Positions 1 to 7,781 of a stretch of 64,000 bases of DNA are shown here, piece by piece. A program made the position numbers and the translations under genes. The notes under the pieces are model-generated. The model saw only the letters and a program-made list of their open reading frames with translations, was not told where the DNA came from and did no database searches. This stretch comes from Deltaproteobacteria bacterium (lineage in GTDB: Bacteria > Myxococcota_A > UBA796 > GCA-2862545). Every line of letters begins with the position of its first letter. Within the stretch, counting starts at the first letter, position 1. The stretch lies in contig JAFGVK010000061.1 in the NCBI GenBank assembly GCA_016938035.1, positions 1 to 64,000 of the forward strand, written 5' to 3'.

Positions 1-46
1 CAAAGCGCTGCGCTTCACGGTCGTCGACCGCGGGGGTGGCTCATGA
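1..46 (+). CDS. C-terminal end of an upstream gene (partial)
   Basis: An open frame enters from the left edge and ends in TGA at 44-46. The visible residues are KALRFTVVDRGGGS. The codons are GC-rich in the third position, like the real genes nearby. With only 14 residues no family can be named. The gene would converge on the minus-strand operon that ends at 409. Confidence 0.4.
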   Translation, partial: KALRFTVVDRGGGS

Positions 47-408
47 CGGGAGATCGATCGGTCGCAGCGGGCCGAGGTCCCTGTCTGGGTCAAGTGGGTC
101 CGGGGGCCTCCTCCTCCAGGCGGGGCCCAGGGCGGTGGGGCTAGGCGTCGAGCGGGGCAGCCGGCCCGAGCACCCCGAGGCGGGGGGCCTCCCTGGAGGC
201 CGAGGGGCTAGGCTAGGTTGCGGAGGGGGGAGCGCGCGGGGCCCGACGACGGGCGGATGCCCCGAGCGAGAGCGCCCGATGTGCGACGGGAGCGCGATCC
301 GGATCGCGGCGTACGACCCATACCTGTCGATAGGCTCGGTGGCGCGCGTGCGCTGGGCGCCTCGGGGGCGAGCCAGCGCGACCCGAACCGGAGGGGCTGG
401 GGTGGGGT
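47..408. other. Intergenic region between convergent genes
   Basis: No convincing gene is present. Frames open here have Arg/Pro/Gly-rich translations typical of non-coding high-GC DNA. The stretch holds a short hairpin (GGCCTCC/GGAGGCC, about 187-202) and a perfect 16-bp palindrome at 293-308. The hairpin could help end transcription of the left-edge gene, but it has no T-run. Confidence 0.5.
293..308. promoter_or_regulatory. Perfect 16-bp palindrome
   Basis: CGCGATCCGGATCGCG is a perfect inverted repeat lying in non-coding DNA downstream of the mevalonate operon. Its role is unknown. It could be a protein-binding site or the base of a small hairpin, and self-complementary runs also arise by chance in DNA this GC-rich. 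Confidence 0.25.
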
Positions 409-834
409 TCAGGTCCTGACCGTCGCCCTCAGGGCCTGGAGGGTGCGCAGCGCCGCGTCGATCGAGGGGCGCCCCTCCTCCGACATCCTCACCCTTCCCT
501 CGGGGTTCACCAGCAGCAGGCCCCACAGGCCGAGCGGCCCCCCCGTGGGGCGCTCGCGCAGGGCCCCAGCCGCCCGAAACTGACCGAGCGATCGGTCGAC
601 GAGCACGGTGGCGCCCGGCACCTGGAGGGGGACTGGCGAGAACAGCGCCACGCAGGCCCCCTCGCGCCCGAAGGCCGCAGCGCGCTCGCTGAGGGCGGCC
701 AGGTAGTCCTCTGCGCCCGCGGTGTTCGGCGCGAAGACCCACAGGCGCCAGCCGGGCTGATCCGCCCGCGGGGTGCCGGTCGCGTCGGGCAGGGACCAGG
801 CCGGGGCCCGCTCCCCCTCGCGCAGCAGCCTCAC
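409..834 (-). CDS. Small thioredoxin/peroxiredoxin-fold protein
   Basis: This 141-residue protein starts at GTG. Residues 6-20 (EGERAPAWSLPDATG) resemble the N-terminal strand of AhpC/TSA proteins, and a later part (ATVLVDRSLGQFRAAG, LLLVNPEGRV) matches the peroxiredoxin-like pattern of strand, Asp, helix and cis-Pro region. The peroxidatic Cys expected in the Pro-x-x-x-Thr-x-x-Cys loop is missing, and the only Cys is at residue 61, so peroxidase activity is doubtful. It has no signal peptide. The GTG start overlaps the IPP isomerase stop by 4 bp (GTGA), so it is the last gene of the mevalonate operon and is probably translationally coupled. A redox or scaffold role is inference. Confidence 0.75.
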   Translation of the reverse strand: MRLLREGERAPAWSLPDATGTPRADQPGWRLWVFAPNTAGAEDYLAALSERAAAFGREGACVALFSPVPLQVPGATVLVDRSLGQFRAAGALRERPTGGPLGLWGLLLVNPEGRVRMSEEGRPSIDAALRTLQALRATVRT

Positions 835-1898
835 CTGGGGCCCGCGGCGAGCCGCTGGCGGAGCGACACCCCGGGTGGGACCCAGCGCATCAGGTTGGGG
901 CCGATCACCACGGTGGTCCGCCGCATCGCGGCCACGCTCCCCGCCCCGGTGAGGAGCATCGCCACCCGGATCTCGCGCAGGGTCTGGACCACCAGCGCGC
1001 GCACCGCGGCCTCGCCTCCCGCGGTCCAGGCCTGGAGCACCGCCCTGGCCATGCCGCCCGCTGTGGCGCCCAGCGCCAGCGCGCGCGCAACGTCGATCCC
1101 GTGCGACACCCCTCCCGTGGCGATCACCTCCAGTTCCAGGTCGGTGAGCTGCGCCAGCGATGCCGCGGTGGGAATCCCCCAGTCCCAGAAGCGCTCGCCC
1201 AGGGCCCTGGTGGCGTCGGCGCGGAGCGCCTCCACCCCAACCCATGAGGTGCCGCCGGCGCCAGACACGTCCACCGCCCGCACCCCCACCCGCACCAGCC
1301 GCTCTGCGGTGGCGCGGGACAGGCCGGAGCCGGTCTCCTTCACGATCACCGGCACGTCGAGGCCGGACACCATCCGGGCGATCGCCTCGATGCCGCCGCG
1401 AAAATCGCGGTCACCCTCTGGCTGCACCACCTCCATCGCCGGGTTCAGGTGGACGCACAGGGCGTCGCAGCCCGTCTCGCCCAGGGCGTCCTGCAGCTGC
1501 CCCAGGCCGATCTTGCGTGCCTGCACCACCCCCAGGTTGCCGAGCAGCATCGCGTCGGGGGCCTGGTCCCGGACGAGATACCCGCGCCGGTCCCCCCGCT
1601 CCAGCAGGGGGCGCATCGAGCCGAAGCCCAGGGCTAGGCCAAACTCCTGCGCCACCCTGGCGAGCGCCCTGTTGAGCGGCTCCGCCTCGTCCACCCCCCC
1701 GGTCATCGCCGAGAGCACCAGCGGCGCGCCCAGGGGGTGCCGCAGCAGCGAGGTGGAGAGGTCCACCTGATCGAGGGAGAGCTCTGGGAGGGCCTCGTGG
1801 ACCAGCCCCACCTCCTCCAGGAGGGTGGTGGTGTCGCGAAAGCCCACCGCGGCGGTGGCACACAGCGCCAGGTGGTCTGCCTTCCGGGACTCACTCAT
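831..1898 (-). CDS. fni: Type 2 isopentenyl-diphosphate delta-isomerase (FMN)
   Basis: This protein interconverts IPP and DMAPP, the last step of the mevalonate route, using reduced FMN. At 355 aa it has the family's usual length. It is a TIM-barrel flavoprotein with R-K-x-D-H near the N-terminus (residues 5-9), SAMTGG, the HLNP..E..QPEGDRDF segment, VIVKETGSG, and the phosphate-binding VSGAGGTSW and ATGGV motifs. The ATG at 1898 was chosen because AGGAG lies 7 bases upstream; an ATG 30 bases further upstream has no such site. The gene overlaps the phosphomevalonate kinase stop by 8 bp. In the HLNPLQE motif as remembered for the family, the Gln implicated in catalysis is Met here (HLNPAME), while the metal-binding Glu is kept. 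Confidence 0.93.
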   Translation of the reverse strand: MSESRKADHLALCATAAVGFRDTTTLLEEVGLVHEALPELSLDQVDLSTSLLRHPLGAPLVLSAMTGGVDEAEPLNRALARVAQEFGLALGFGSMRPLLERGDRRGYLVRDQAPDAMLLGNLGVVQARKIGLGQLQDALGETGCDALCVHLNPAMEVVQPEGDRDFRGGIEAIARMVSGLDVPVIVKETGSGLSRATAERLVRVGVRAVDVSGAGGTSWVGVEALRADATRALGERFWDWGIPTAASLAQLTDLELEVIATGGVSHGIDVARALALGATAGGMARAVLQAWTAGGEAAVRALVVQTLREIRVAMLLTGAGSVAAMRRTTVVIGPNLMRWVPPGVSLRQRLAAGPR

Positions 1899-2760
1899 GA
1901 TCTTCTCCTGGTGCGCGGTGCGCGGCACGCGCGAGGGTGACAGCTATCACGATGAGGCCCACCCCCTCCACCGCGAGGGTGAAGCGGGCCGCGGCCTCTG
2001 GGTCTGGGAACAGGGCCACCGCCGAGTCTCCCCCCCCGGCCCCCGAGGGCTTGGCTGCCCCCCCCGCGCCCCTCGCGAGCGCTCCGATCGCGTCCAGCGC
2101 CGGGGTGCGGTAGTCCAGCCCTGCCTCGCTGGCCATGGCCTCCAGCAGCAGCCGGTTCGCCTCCAGGGCCCGGATCGGGTCCTCCGGGAAGGCGTCGACG
2201 ATCGCGGTGGACGCGTCTACAAAGGCGGAACGGCCACCCCAGGCGAGGTAGCGCTCGACCCTGGGCCCGGTCGCTGCGGACCGGCCGGACCACACCACCA
2301 GGGGGGTGATGTCGGGGAGCGCGCGGGCCGCGGCACCCTGGAAGCGGAGCACCCCGCCGAAGACCGAGGCGGCCACGTCGATCCCCGAGCCGGAGCCCTG
2401 CGCCCCCCTGTGGTGCGCCATCGCCACGCTGAGGCGCTCCGCAGGATCGCGGGCCACCCCCTCCAGGTGCTCACGGGCGATCAGCGCCGCCACCACCGCC
2501 GCCGCCGAGCTGCCGAAGCCGGCCTTGGTGCGGGTGGGGGCGGGGTTCCAGGGGGTGAAGGCGAAGCGCGCCGGCGGGGCGCCCTCTAGCACCGGCCCAA
2601 CAAAGCGCAGGTCCGGCGCGTCGATCTCCAAGCGCTCCGCGGGGCTCAGGGCGCAGCGCACCCCCCGATCCACCGCGGCGACGATCGCCGGGGCGCCGTC
2701 GATCACCGCGTACTCCCCCGCCAGCACCAGCTTGCCGGGGGCGACAAAGGAGGCCCTCAC
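1891..2760 (-). CDS. mvaK2: Phosphomevalonate kinase (GHMP family)
   Basis: It phosphorylates 5-phosphomevalonate to mevalonate 5-diphosphate with ATP. The 289-residue protein has the three GHMP motifs: APGKLVLAGEYAVIDG at 7-22, the ATP-binding loop KAGFGSSAAAVVAA at 79-92, and KPSGAGGGDSAVALF at 237-251. GGGDS near the C-terminus is typical of phosphomevalonate kinases rather than mevalonate kinases. It is somewhat short for the family (usually 330-450 aa), but all motifs are present. The GTG start overlaps the decarboxylase stop by 4 bp. It lies between mvaD and fni in the operon. Confidence 0.88.
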   Translation of the reverse strand: MRASFVAPGKLVLAGEYAVIDGAPAIVAAVDRGVRCALSPAERLEIDAPDLRFVGPVLEGAPPARFAFTPWNPAPTRTKAGFGSSAAAVVAALIAREHLEGVARDPAERLSVAMAHHRGAQGSGSGIDVAASVFGGVLRFQGAAARALPDITPLVVWSGRSAATGPRVERYLAWGGRSAFVDASTAIVDAFPEDPIRALEANRLLLEAMASEAGLDYRTPALDAIGALARGAGGAAKPSGAGGGDSAVALFPDPEAAARFTLAVEGVGLIVIAVTLARAAHRAPGEDHE

Positions 2761-3707
2761 AGGAGGTGGGCGCCGGGGCCTGGCGCCAGGGTGTCCACCC
2801 GCTCCACCAGGGGCCGCAGCGCCTCCGCGACCCGCTCCGCGTCCTCGCTGGCGCAGAGCACCTTCACGTTGGGGCCCGCGTCCATGGTGGACCAGGCGCC
2901 GATCCCGCGCGCCCGCAGCGCCTGCACCTCGTGCAGCACCGCGGTGGTGGCGGGCGCCTGGTAGAGCAGCGGAGGGACCGCGGTGTGCATGGTGGCGTGC
3001 ATCTTGAAGGTGGAGGACTCCATCACCTCGCCCAGCGCGGGCAGATCGCGAGCCAGCACCGCGGCGCGCGCGCGCTCCACGTCGGCGGGGCCTCCCTCCA
3101 CCCACAGGGGATAGTAGGGCGAGGTGGCCCTGGAGCGGGCCATGCCCTCGCTGGACCCCACCGCCTTGGGACCGGAGGACACGACCGCCACCACCAGCGC
3201 CAGGTCCCACCAGCGCTCGTCAGCCACCTGTACCCCGTGCGAGTCGGCGCCGTCCGCGCGCTCACCGAGCTCCCAGGCGACAAAGCCGCCCCACAGGCTC
3301 CGCGCTGCGGAGCCAGAGCCGCGCCGCGCCAGGGCCGAGAGCGCCTCCAGGGGCAGGGGCCTGCCGGCCGCCTCGGTGGCTGCCAGGGCCAGGGCCGCGA
3401 AGGCCGACGCCGACGAGGCGAGCCCCGCCGCGGTGGGGAAGGAGTTGACCGAGCGCACCTCCACGGGGGGGCGGGATGGGTCGATCAGATCGAGGAAGGC
3501 AAAGACTTTTCCCGCCTCACGGGGGGTGGCGGCGCGCCCGTCGAGCCACACCTGGTCTGCGGTCGCCCCCCACAGCACCTCGGTGCGGGTGTGGTAGCGC
3601 GACAGGGTGAGGGAGAGCGAGGGCACCGCGGGCAGGTTGAGGGCGGCGTCGCGCTTGCCCCAGTACTTCACCAGGGCGATGTTGGGGTGGGCGATGGCGG
3701 TGGTCAC
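2757..3707 (-). CDS. mvaD: Diphosphomevalonate decarboxylase
   Basis: It carries out ATP-dependent decarboxylation of mevalonate 5-diphosphate to isopentenyl diphosphate. The GTG start at 3707 gives 316 aa, close to the bacterial family length. The N-terminal AHPNIALVKYWGKRD motif (6-20) is diagnostic for this enzyme. The phosphate loop is AAGLASSASAFAAL, the catalytic region is SGSAARSLWGGFVAWE, and the C-terminal MDAGPNVKVL contains the Asp involved in catalysis. A longer in-frame extension upstream overlaps mevalonate kinase and was not used. The start forms a GTGA overlap with the mevalonate kinase stop. Confidence 0.94.
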   Translation of the reverse strand: MTTAIAHPNIALVKYWGKRDAALNLPAVPSLSLTLSRYHTRTEVLWGATADQVWLDGRAATPREAGKVFAFLDLIDPSRPPVEVRSVNSFPTAAGLASSASAFAALALAATEAAGRPLPLEALSALARRGSGSAARSLWGGFVAWELGERADGADSHGVQVADERWWDLALVVAVVSSGPKAVGSSEGMARSRATSPYYPLWVEGGPADVERARAAVLARDLPALGEVMESSTFKMHATMHTAVPPLLYQAPATTAVLHEVQALRARGIGAWSTMDAGPNVKVLCASEDAERVAEALRPLVERVDTLAPGPGAHLL

Positions 3708-4528
3708 TGGCGCTCCTGTGGCGGGCGGACCAGCATGGCGCGGTGGCCTCGCGCCCGCAAGGCGTCGCGCAGCGCGGCGGGGTCCGGGTGCAGCGCCAGC
3801 GCCACCCCGCCGCCCCCCGCGCCGCACAGCTTGGCCCCCGTGGCGCCCAGGGCCAGGGCCTCCCCGACCAGGTGGTCCAGGTGGGGGGTGGACACGCCTA
3901 GCGCGCGCAGCAGGGCGTGGTTGTGGGTGAGCAGCGGCCCCAGCAGCCCGATGTTGTCCAGGTGATCGCCGATCGCGTCGGCGATCGATCCGATCTCGGC
4001 GAGGAGGGGTCCATGGGCCCCGCGCGCCACCTGGGCGACCATCGCCCGCGTGTCGCCGGGGACGCCGGTGTCCAGCACCACCCCCGTCCAGGAGGGCGGC
4101 GGGAGCGGGGTCATCGCAGGAGGCGCCCCGCGCTGGAAGCGCAGCGCCCCGCCCCTGGCGATCACCGCCGCGTCCAGGCCGGAGGGCGACCCGTGGAACA
4201 CCCGCTCCGCCCTCATGGCCTGCTCCAGCTCCTCCTCCAGGGTGAGCGCGCTCCCCAGGGCCCTCACCGCGGCTACCGCAAGCGAGGCGGAGGAGCCCAT
4301 CCCCGCCCCCATCGGGAGCTCCGAGCGGATGGAGAAGCGCCCTCCCTGCGGCGCCAGGGCCGACAGGGCTTCGCGGAGCCGGTCGTCGCCCTCTGCCTCG
4401 ACGCGGCGGCAGGGCGTCACCTCCACCTCGGTGAACAGCCCCACCGCGATCGCGATCGCAGGGTGCCCGTAGACCACCGCGTGCTCGCCGCAGAGGATGA
4501 GCTTCCCAGGCGCCCTGCCCACGCTCAT
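3704..4528 (-). CDS. mvk: Mevalonate kinase
   Basis: It phosphorylates mevalonate to 5-phosphomevalonate. The 274-residue GHMP kinase has RAPGKLILCGEHAVVYGHPA at 5-24 (the Glu-His-Ala-Val-Val-Tyr-Gly signature), the ATP loop MGAGMGSSASLAVAA, the catalytic SGLDAAVIARGG, and AKLCGAGGGGVALAL near the C-terminus. The ATG start overlaps the HMG-CoA reductase stop (ATGA). It is at the short end of the family but complete in motifs. It acts directly after HMG-CoA reductase in both the pathway and the operon. Confidence 0.93.
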   Translation of the reverse strand: MSVGRAPGKLILCGEHAVVYGHPAIAIAVGLFTEVEVTPCRRVEAEGDDRLREALSALAPQGGRFSIRSELPMGAGMGSSASLAVAAVRALGSALTLEEELEQAMRAERVFHGSPSGLDAAVIARGGALRFQRGAPPAMTPLPPPSWTGVVLDTGVPGDTRAMVAQVARGAHGPLLAEIGSIADAIGDHLDNIGLLGPLLTHNHALLRALGVSTPHLDHLVGEALALGATGAKLCGAGGGGVALALHPDPAALRDALRARGHRAMLVRPPQERQ

Positions 4529-5799
4529 CGCGCGCGCAGCTCGGCCAGCACCGCCGCGGCGCGATCGGAGCTGTAGTCGCGCGCCGCCGCGAGGCGCGCC
4601 ACCACCAGCGGCACCTCCTCGGCGGTGGCCCCAGCGGCCACGGCGACGGTGCGCGCGTGCATCCTCATGTGCCCCCGCTGGATCCCCTCCGCCGCCAGGG
4701 CCCGGAGGGCGCCGAGGTTCTGAGCCAGGCCCACCGCGGCCATCACCCTGGCGAGGCCCCTTGCGCTGGGGCTCCCGAGCAGGGCGAGGTTGTCCTGCAC
4801 CGTGGGGTGGACCTTGATCGGGCCGCCCACCACCCCCACCTGCAGGGGCAGCTCCAGGCTCCCGCGCAGCAGCCCGTCGCGCAGGGTCCAGCGGCTGAGG
4901 GGGCGGTACTGCCCGTCGCGCGCCGCGAAGGCGTGGGCCCCCGCCTCCAGGGCGCGCCAGTCGTTACCGGTGGCGATGGCCACCGCGTCGATCCCGTTCA
5001 TGACGCCCTTGTTGTGGGTGGCGGCCCGGTACGGGTCGGCCCAGGCGAAGCGCCACGCGGCGGCGATCCGCGCGGCTACCTCATCGCCGGGCAGGTCCCC
5101 CTGCGCCAGGTGCCGCGGGTCGATCGCCACCGCAGCCCGCGCCAGCCGCCGATCGGCGAGGTTGGACAGGATGCGCAGCCCCACGCGTTCACCGGTGAGC
5201 TCCTCGATCGGCGCGGCGAGCGCCTCGGCGAGGGTGTTGACCAGGTTGGCCCCCATCGCGTCCGCGCAGTCGAGGAAGAAGTGGAGCACCACCATGTCCT
5301 CAGGCGGCTCCTCGGGGTGGTCAAAGCGGAGGGTGCGGACCTCCATCCCCCTCAGGCCGCCCCCGCGCCGCGCCAGCCCCGGGTGGACCGCCGCGGCGAG
5401 CTCCTCCAGGGAGGGGAGCGCCGCCCGCAGCCGCGCCGCCACCGCCTGCGGATCGCGCACCGCCGCGAGCTGCACCTGCCCGATCATTACGCTCTCGTCG
5501 GCCTCAGCGTGGAAGCCGCCGCTGCGCCTCGCCAGGCGCGCCATGTTGGAGACCGCGGCCACCACCGACGGCTCCTCCACCGTCATCGGCACCAGCACGT
5601 CCTCGCCGTTGATCTGCAGGTTCACCGCGACGCTGTTGGGGAGCGCCAGCGTGGTGAGGACGTTCTCGGTCATCAGGTCCGCCGCCGCCTCCGACAGGCC
5701 CGTGACCCAGGCGGAGGGCGGGAGCCCCGCCCGCTCCCGGATCGCGTCGCGACGCGCCGGGAGGTCCAGGCGGTACAGGCCGGAGAGACGGGAGTCCAC
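4525..5799 (-). CDS. mvaA: Hydroxymethylglutaryl-CoA reductase, class II type
   Basis: In a biosynthetic operon it would reduce HMG-CoA to mevalonate. The 424-residue protein is the soluble bacterial form with no membrane anchor. Visible motifs are TENVLTTLALPNSVAVNLQI (44-63), PMTVEEPSVVAA with the catalytic Glu, DCADAMGANLVNTLAE (177-192), THNKGVMNGIDAVAIATGND (261-280) with catalytic Lys264 and Asp280, and QRGHMRMHAR with the catalytic His. It starts at GTG, three bases after the acyl-CoA ligase stop. The reductant (NADH or NADPH) cannot be told from the sequence. Class II enzymes can be degradative in some bacteria, but the full set of downstream kinases here argues for synthesis. No HMG-CoA synthase gene is in the window. 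Confidence 0.95.
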   Translation of the reverse strand: MDSRLSGLYRLDLPARRDAIRERAGLPPSAWVTGLSEAAADLMTENVLTTLALPNSVAVNLQINGEDVLVPMTVEEPSVVAAVSNMARLARRSGGFHAEADESVMIGQVQLAAVRDPQAVAARLRAALPSLEELAAAVHPGLARRGGGLRGMEVRTLRFDHPEEPPEDMVVLHFFLDCADAMGANLVNTLAEALAAPIEELTGERVGLRILSNLADRRLARAAVAIDPRHLAQGDLPGDEVAARIAAAWRFAWADPYRAATHNKGVMNGIDAVAIATGNDWRALEAGAHAFAARDGQYRPLSRWTLRDGLLRGSLELPLQVGVVGGPIKVHPTVQDNLALLGSPSARGLARVMAAVGLAQNLGALRALAAEGIQRGHMRMHARTVAVAAGATAEEVPLVVARLAAARDYSSDRAAAVLAELRAR

Positions 5800-5802
5800 G
5801 CG

Positions 5803-7629
5803 CTACAGGGAGGCGACGGTGCCGGTGTAGAACCCGTCGAGGATGTCGCGGTAGCGGTCCTCAACCACCCGGCGCTTCACCTTCATCGAGGGGGTGAGGG
5901 CACCGTTCTCGATGCTCAGGTCCTCGGGGAGGATCGCGAACTTCTTGACCGACTCATAGGAGGGCAGCTCGCGGTTGACCCGATCCAGGCCCGCCTGCAG
6001 CAGCGCCTTGAGCTCGGGCTTGCTGGTGAGATCGGCCATGTCGGTGTAGCTGATGCCGTTGTCCTCGGCCCACTTGGTGGTCGCTTCGGGGTCCACGGTG
6101 ATCAGGGCCACGCAGTAGGGGCGCTTGTCCCCGTGCATCAGCACCTGGGAGATCAGGGTCGACTGCATCTTCATCAGGCCCTGGAAGTGGGCAGGGGCGA
6201 TGTTCTTGCCGCCGGCGGTGATGATGAGCTCCTTCTTGCGATCGGTGATCTTGAGGTGCCCGGACTCGAGGCGCACCCCGATGTCACCGGTGCGGAGCCA
6301 GCCGTCCTCGGTGATGGCCTCGGCGGTGTCCTCGGGGTGGTTGTGGTACCCCTTCATGATCCCGCCGCCCTTGAGCAAGATCTCGCCGTCCTCGGCGATC
6401 TTGAACTCAGAGCCGGGCAGGGGGATCCCCACCGACCCGAAGACGAAGTGCTCGGGGCGGTTGACGATGGTGGCTGCCGAGGACTCGGTGAGCCCAAACC
6501 CCTCGAGGATCAGGATGTCGCAGGCGTGGAAGAACTCGGCGATCTCCTTGGAGAGCGGCGCGCCACCCGAGATGAAGAAGCGCAGGTTTCCGCCAAAGCG
6601 AGCCTTGACCTTGGAGAACACGAGCTTGTCGGCCAGGCGGTACTGGAGGGCGAGCAGGCCGCTGGGCTCCTTCTGCTGCTGGCGCAGCTTCGACACCTCG
6701 CCGCCGACCTTCACCGCCCAGTTGAAGATCGCGACCTTGGCCTTGCCCCCCTCCTTGGCGTTGGAGACGATCTTGTTGTAGGCCTTCTCGAAGATCCGGG
6801 GGACCGCGGCCATCCAGGTGGGGTTGGTCTCGCCCAGGTTGGCGACCAGGGTATCGATGCGCCCGTCGACCACGGTGGGCACGCCGATGTGGACGAAGAT
6901 GGGGACCATCGACTTGCCGAAGACGTGGGCCAGGGGGAGGAACAGGAACTGTTTGTCGGTGGGGGTGATCATCCCCATGGTCTCGAGCGCCTCGCCGATG
7001 TAGACCCAATTCTTGTGGGTCAGCACCGCCCCCTTGGGCCTGCCGGTAGTCCCGGAGGTGTAGACGAAGGTGGCCATGTGGTCTGGCTCGATGTCCTTCG
7101 TCACCTTGTCGTAGGCTTCGGCGTGCTCCTCCGCCCACTTTCGGCCGGTGGCCTTGAACTCCTCCCAGGGCACGACCCAGCCGTCCGCGCTGGCGGTGCC
7201 GTCCATCACCACCACCTTCTTCAGGGCGGGGAGCTGATCGCGGACCGCACGCAGCTTGTCGACCTGCGCGTCGTTCTCTGCAAAGATCGCGACGCAATCG
7301 GCGTCCTTGAGGATGTACGCGCACTCGTCAGGGGTGTTGGAGGGATAGATGGTCACGGTCACGCCGCGGACACCGACGATGCCGTAGTCCGCCAGGATCC
7401 ACTCTGGGCGGGTCCCCGCCAGGATCGCGACCCGCTGGTCATCCTTGATGCCGAGCTCAAGCAGGCTGTTGGCCAGGTCTCTGACCTGGTTCCCCGCCTC
7501 GCCCCAGGTCATGGAGGTCCAGTCACCGCCCTTGCGGAAGATCATCGCCTCGCCGTCGGGGGTGGTGCGAACGCGGTGGTGCCACTGGTCCATCATGGAC
7601 TTGAAGCTGTTGCCCTTGAACTCACTCAT
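5803..7629 (-). CDS. Long-chain acyl-CoA synthetase (AMP-forming)
   Basis: It activates fatty acids to acyl-CoA through an acyl-adenylate. The 608-residue ANL enzyme has the AMP loop YTSGTTGRPKGAVLTH, FFISGGAPLSKEIAEFF, the adenine-binding EGFGLTESSA, DGWLRTGDIG, and the hinge/C-terminal region DRKKELIITAGGKNIAP typical of FadD15-like proteins. The ATG at 7629 was chosen because GAGAGG lies upstream and the translation upstream of it is not protein-like. It is the first gene of the mevalonate operon, three bases before the HMG-CoA reductase start. This suggests co-regulation of lipid activation with isoprenoid synthesis, but a direct biochemical link is inference. Confidence 0.92.
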   Translation of the reverse strand: MSEFKGNSFKSMMDQWHHRVRTTPDGEAMIFRKGGDWTSMTWGEAGNQVRDLANSLLELGIKDDQRVAILAGTRPEWILADYGIVGVRGVTVTIYPSNTPDECAYILKDADCVAIFAENDAQVDKLRAVRDQLPALKKVVVMDGTASADGWVVPWEEFKATGRKWAEEHAEAYDKVTKDIEPDHMATFVYTSGTTGRPKGAVLTHKNWVYIGEALETMGMITPTDKQFLFLPLAHVFGKSMVPIFVHIGVPTVVDGRIDTLVANLGETNPTWMAAVPRIFEKAYNKIVSNAKEGGKAKVAIFNWAVKVGGEVSKLRQQQKEPSGLLALQYRLADKLVFSKVKARFGGNLRFFISGGAPLSKEIAEFFHACDILILEGFGLTESSAATIVNRPEHFVFGSVGIPLPGSEFKIAEDGEILLKGGGIMKGYHNHPEDTAEAITEDGWLRTGDIGVRLESGHLKITDRKKELIITAGGKNIAPAHFQGLMKMQSTLISQVLMHGDKRPYCVALITVDPEATTKWAEDNGISYTDMADLTSKPELKALLQAGLDRVNRELPSYESVKKFAILPEDLSIENGALTPSMKVKRRVVEDRYRDILDGFYTGTVASL

Positions 7630-7781
7630 CGGGTGACCTCTCTCGAAAGATTGACGGGAAGGGAGGACATCGTCAGGCCCACAGATCGCGGACCCCACTG
7701 ACGGTACATCATAGGGCGAGCACGGGGAGAAGCAAGGCGACACGGCGGAGAGCAGGGCGCCGCCCCGACGATCACCTCCGC

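Noticed and set aside
41-742. Minus-strand frame at the left edge
   Set aside because: Arg/Pro/Gly-rich noise overlapping the true thioredoxin-fold gene in another frame.
4657-7701. Very long plus-strand open frame opposite HMG-CoA reductase and the acyl-CoA ligase
   Set aside because: It lies opposite two well-recognised genes, and its translation is His/Gly/Arg/Asp-rich with no family motifs. It is a shadow of their high third-position GC.
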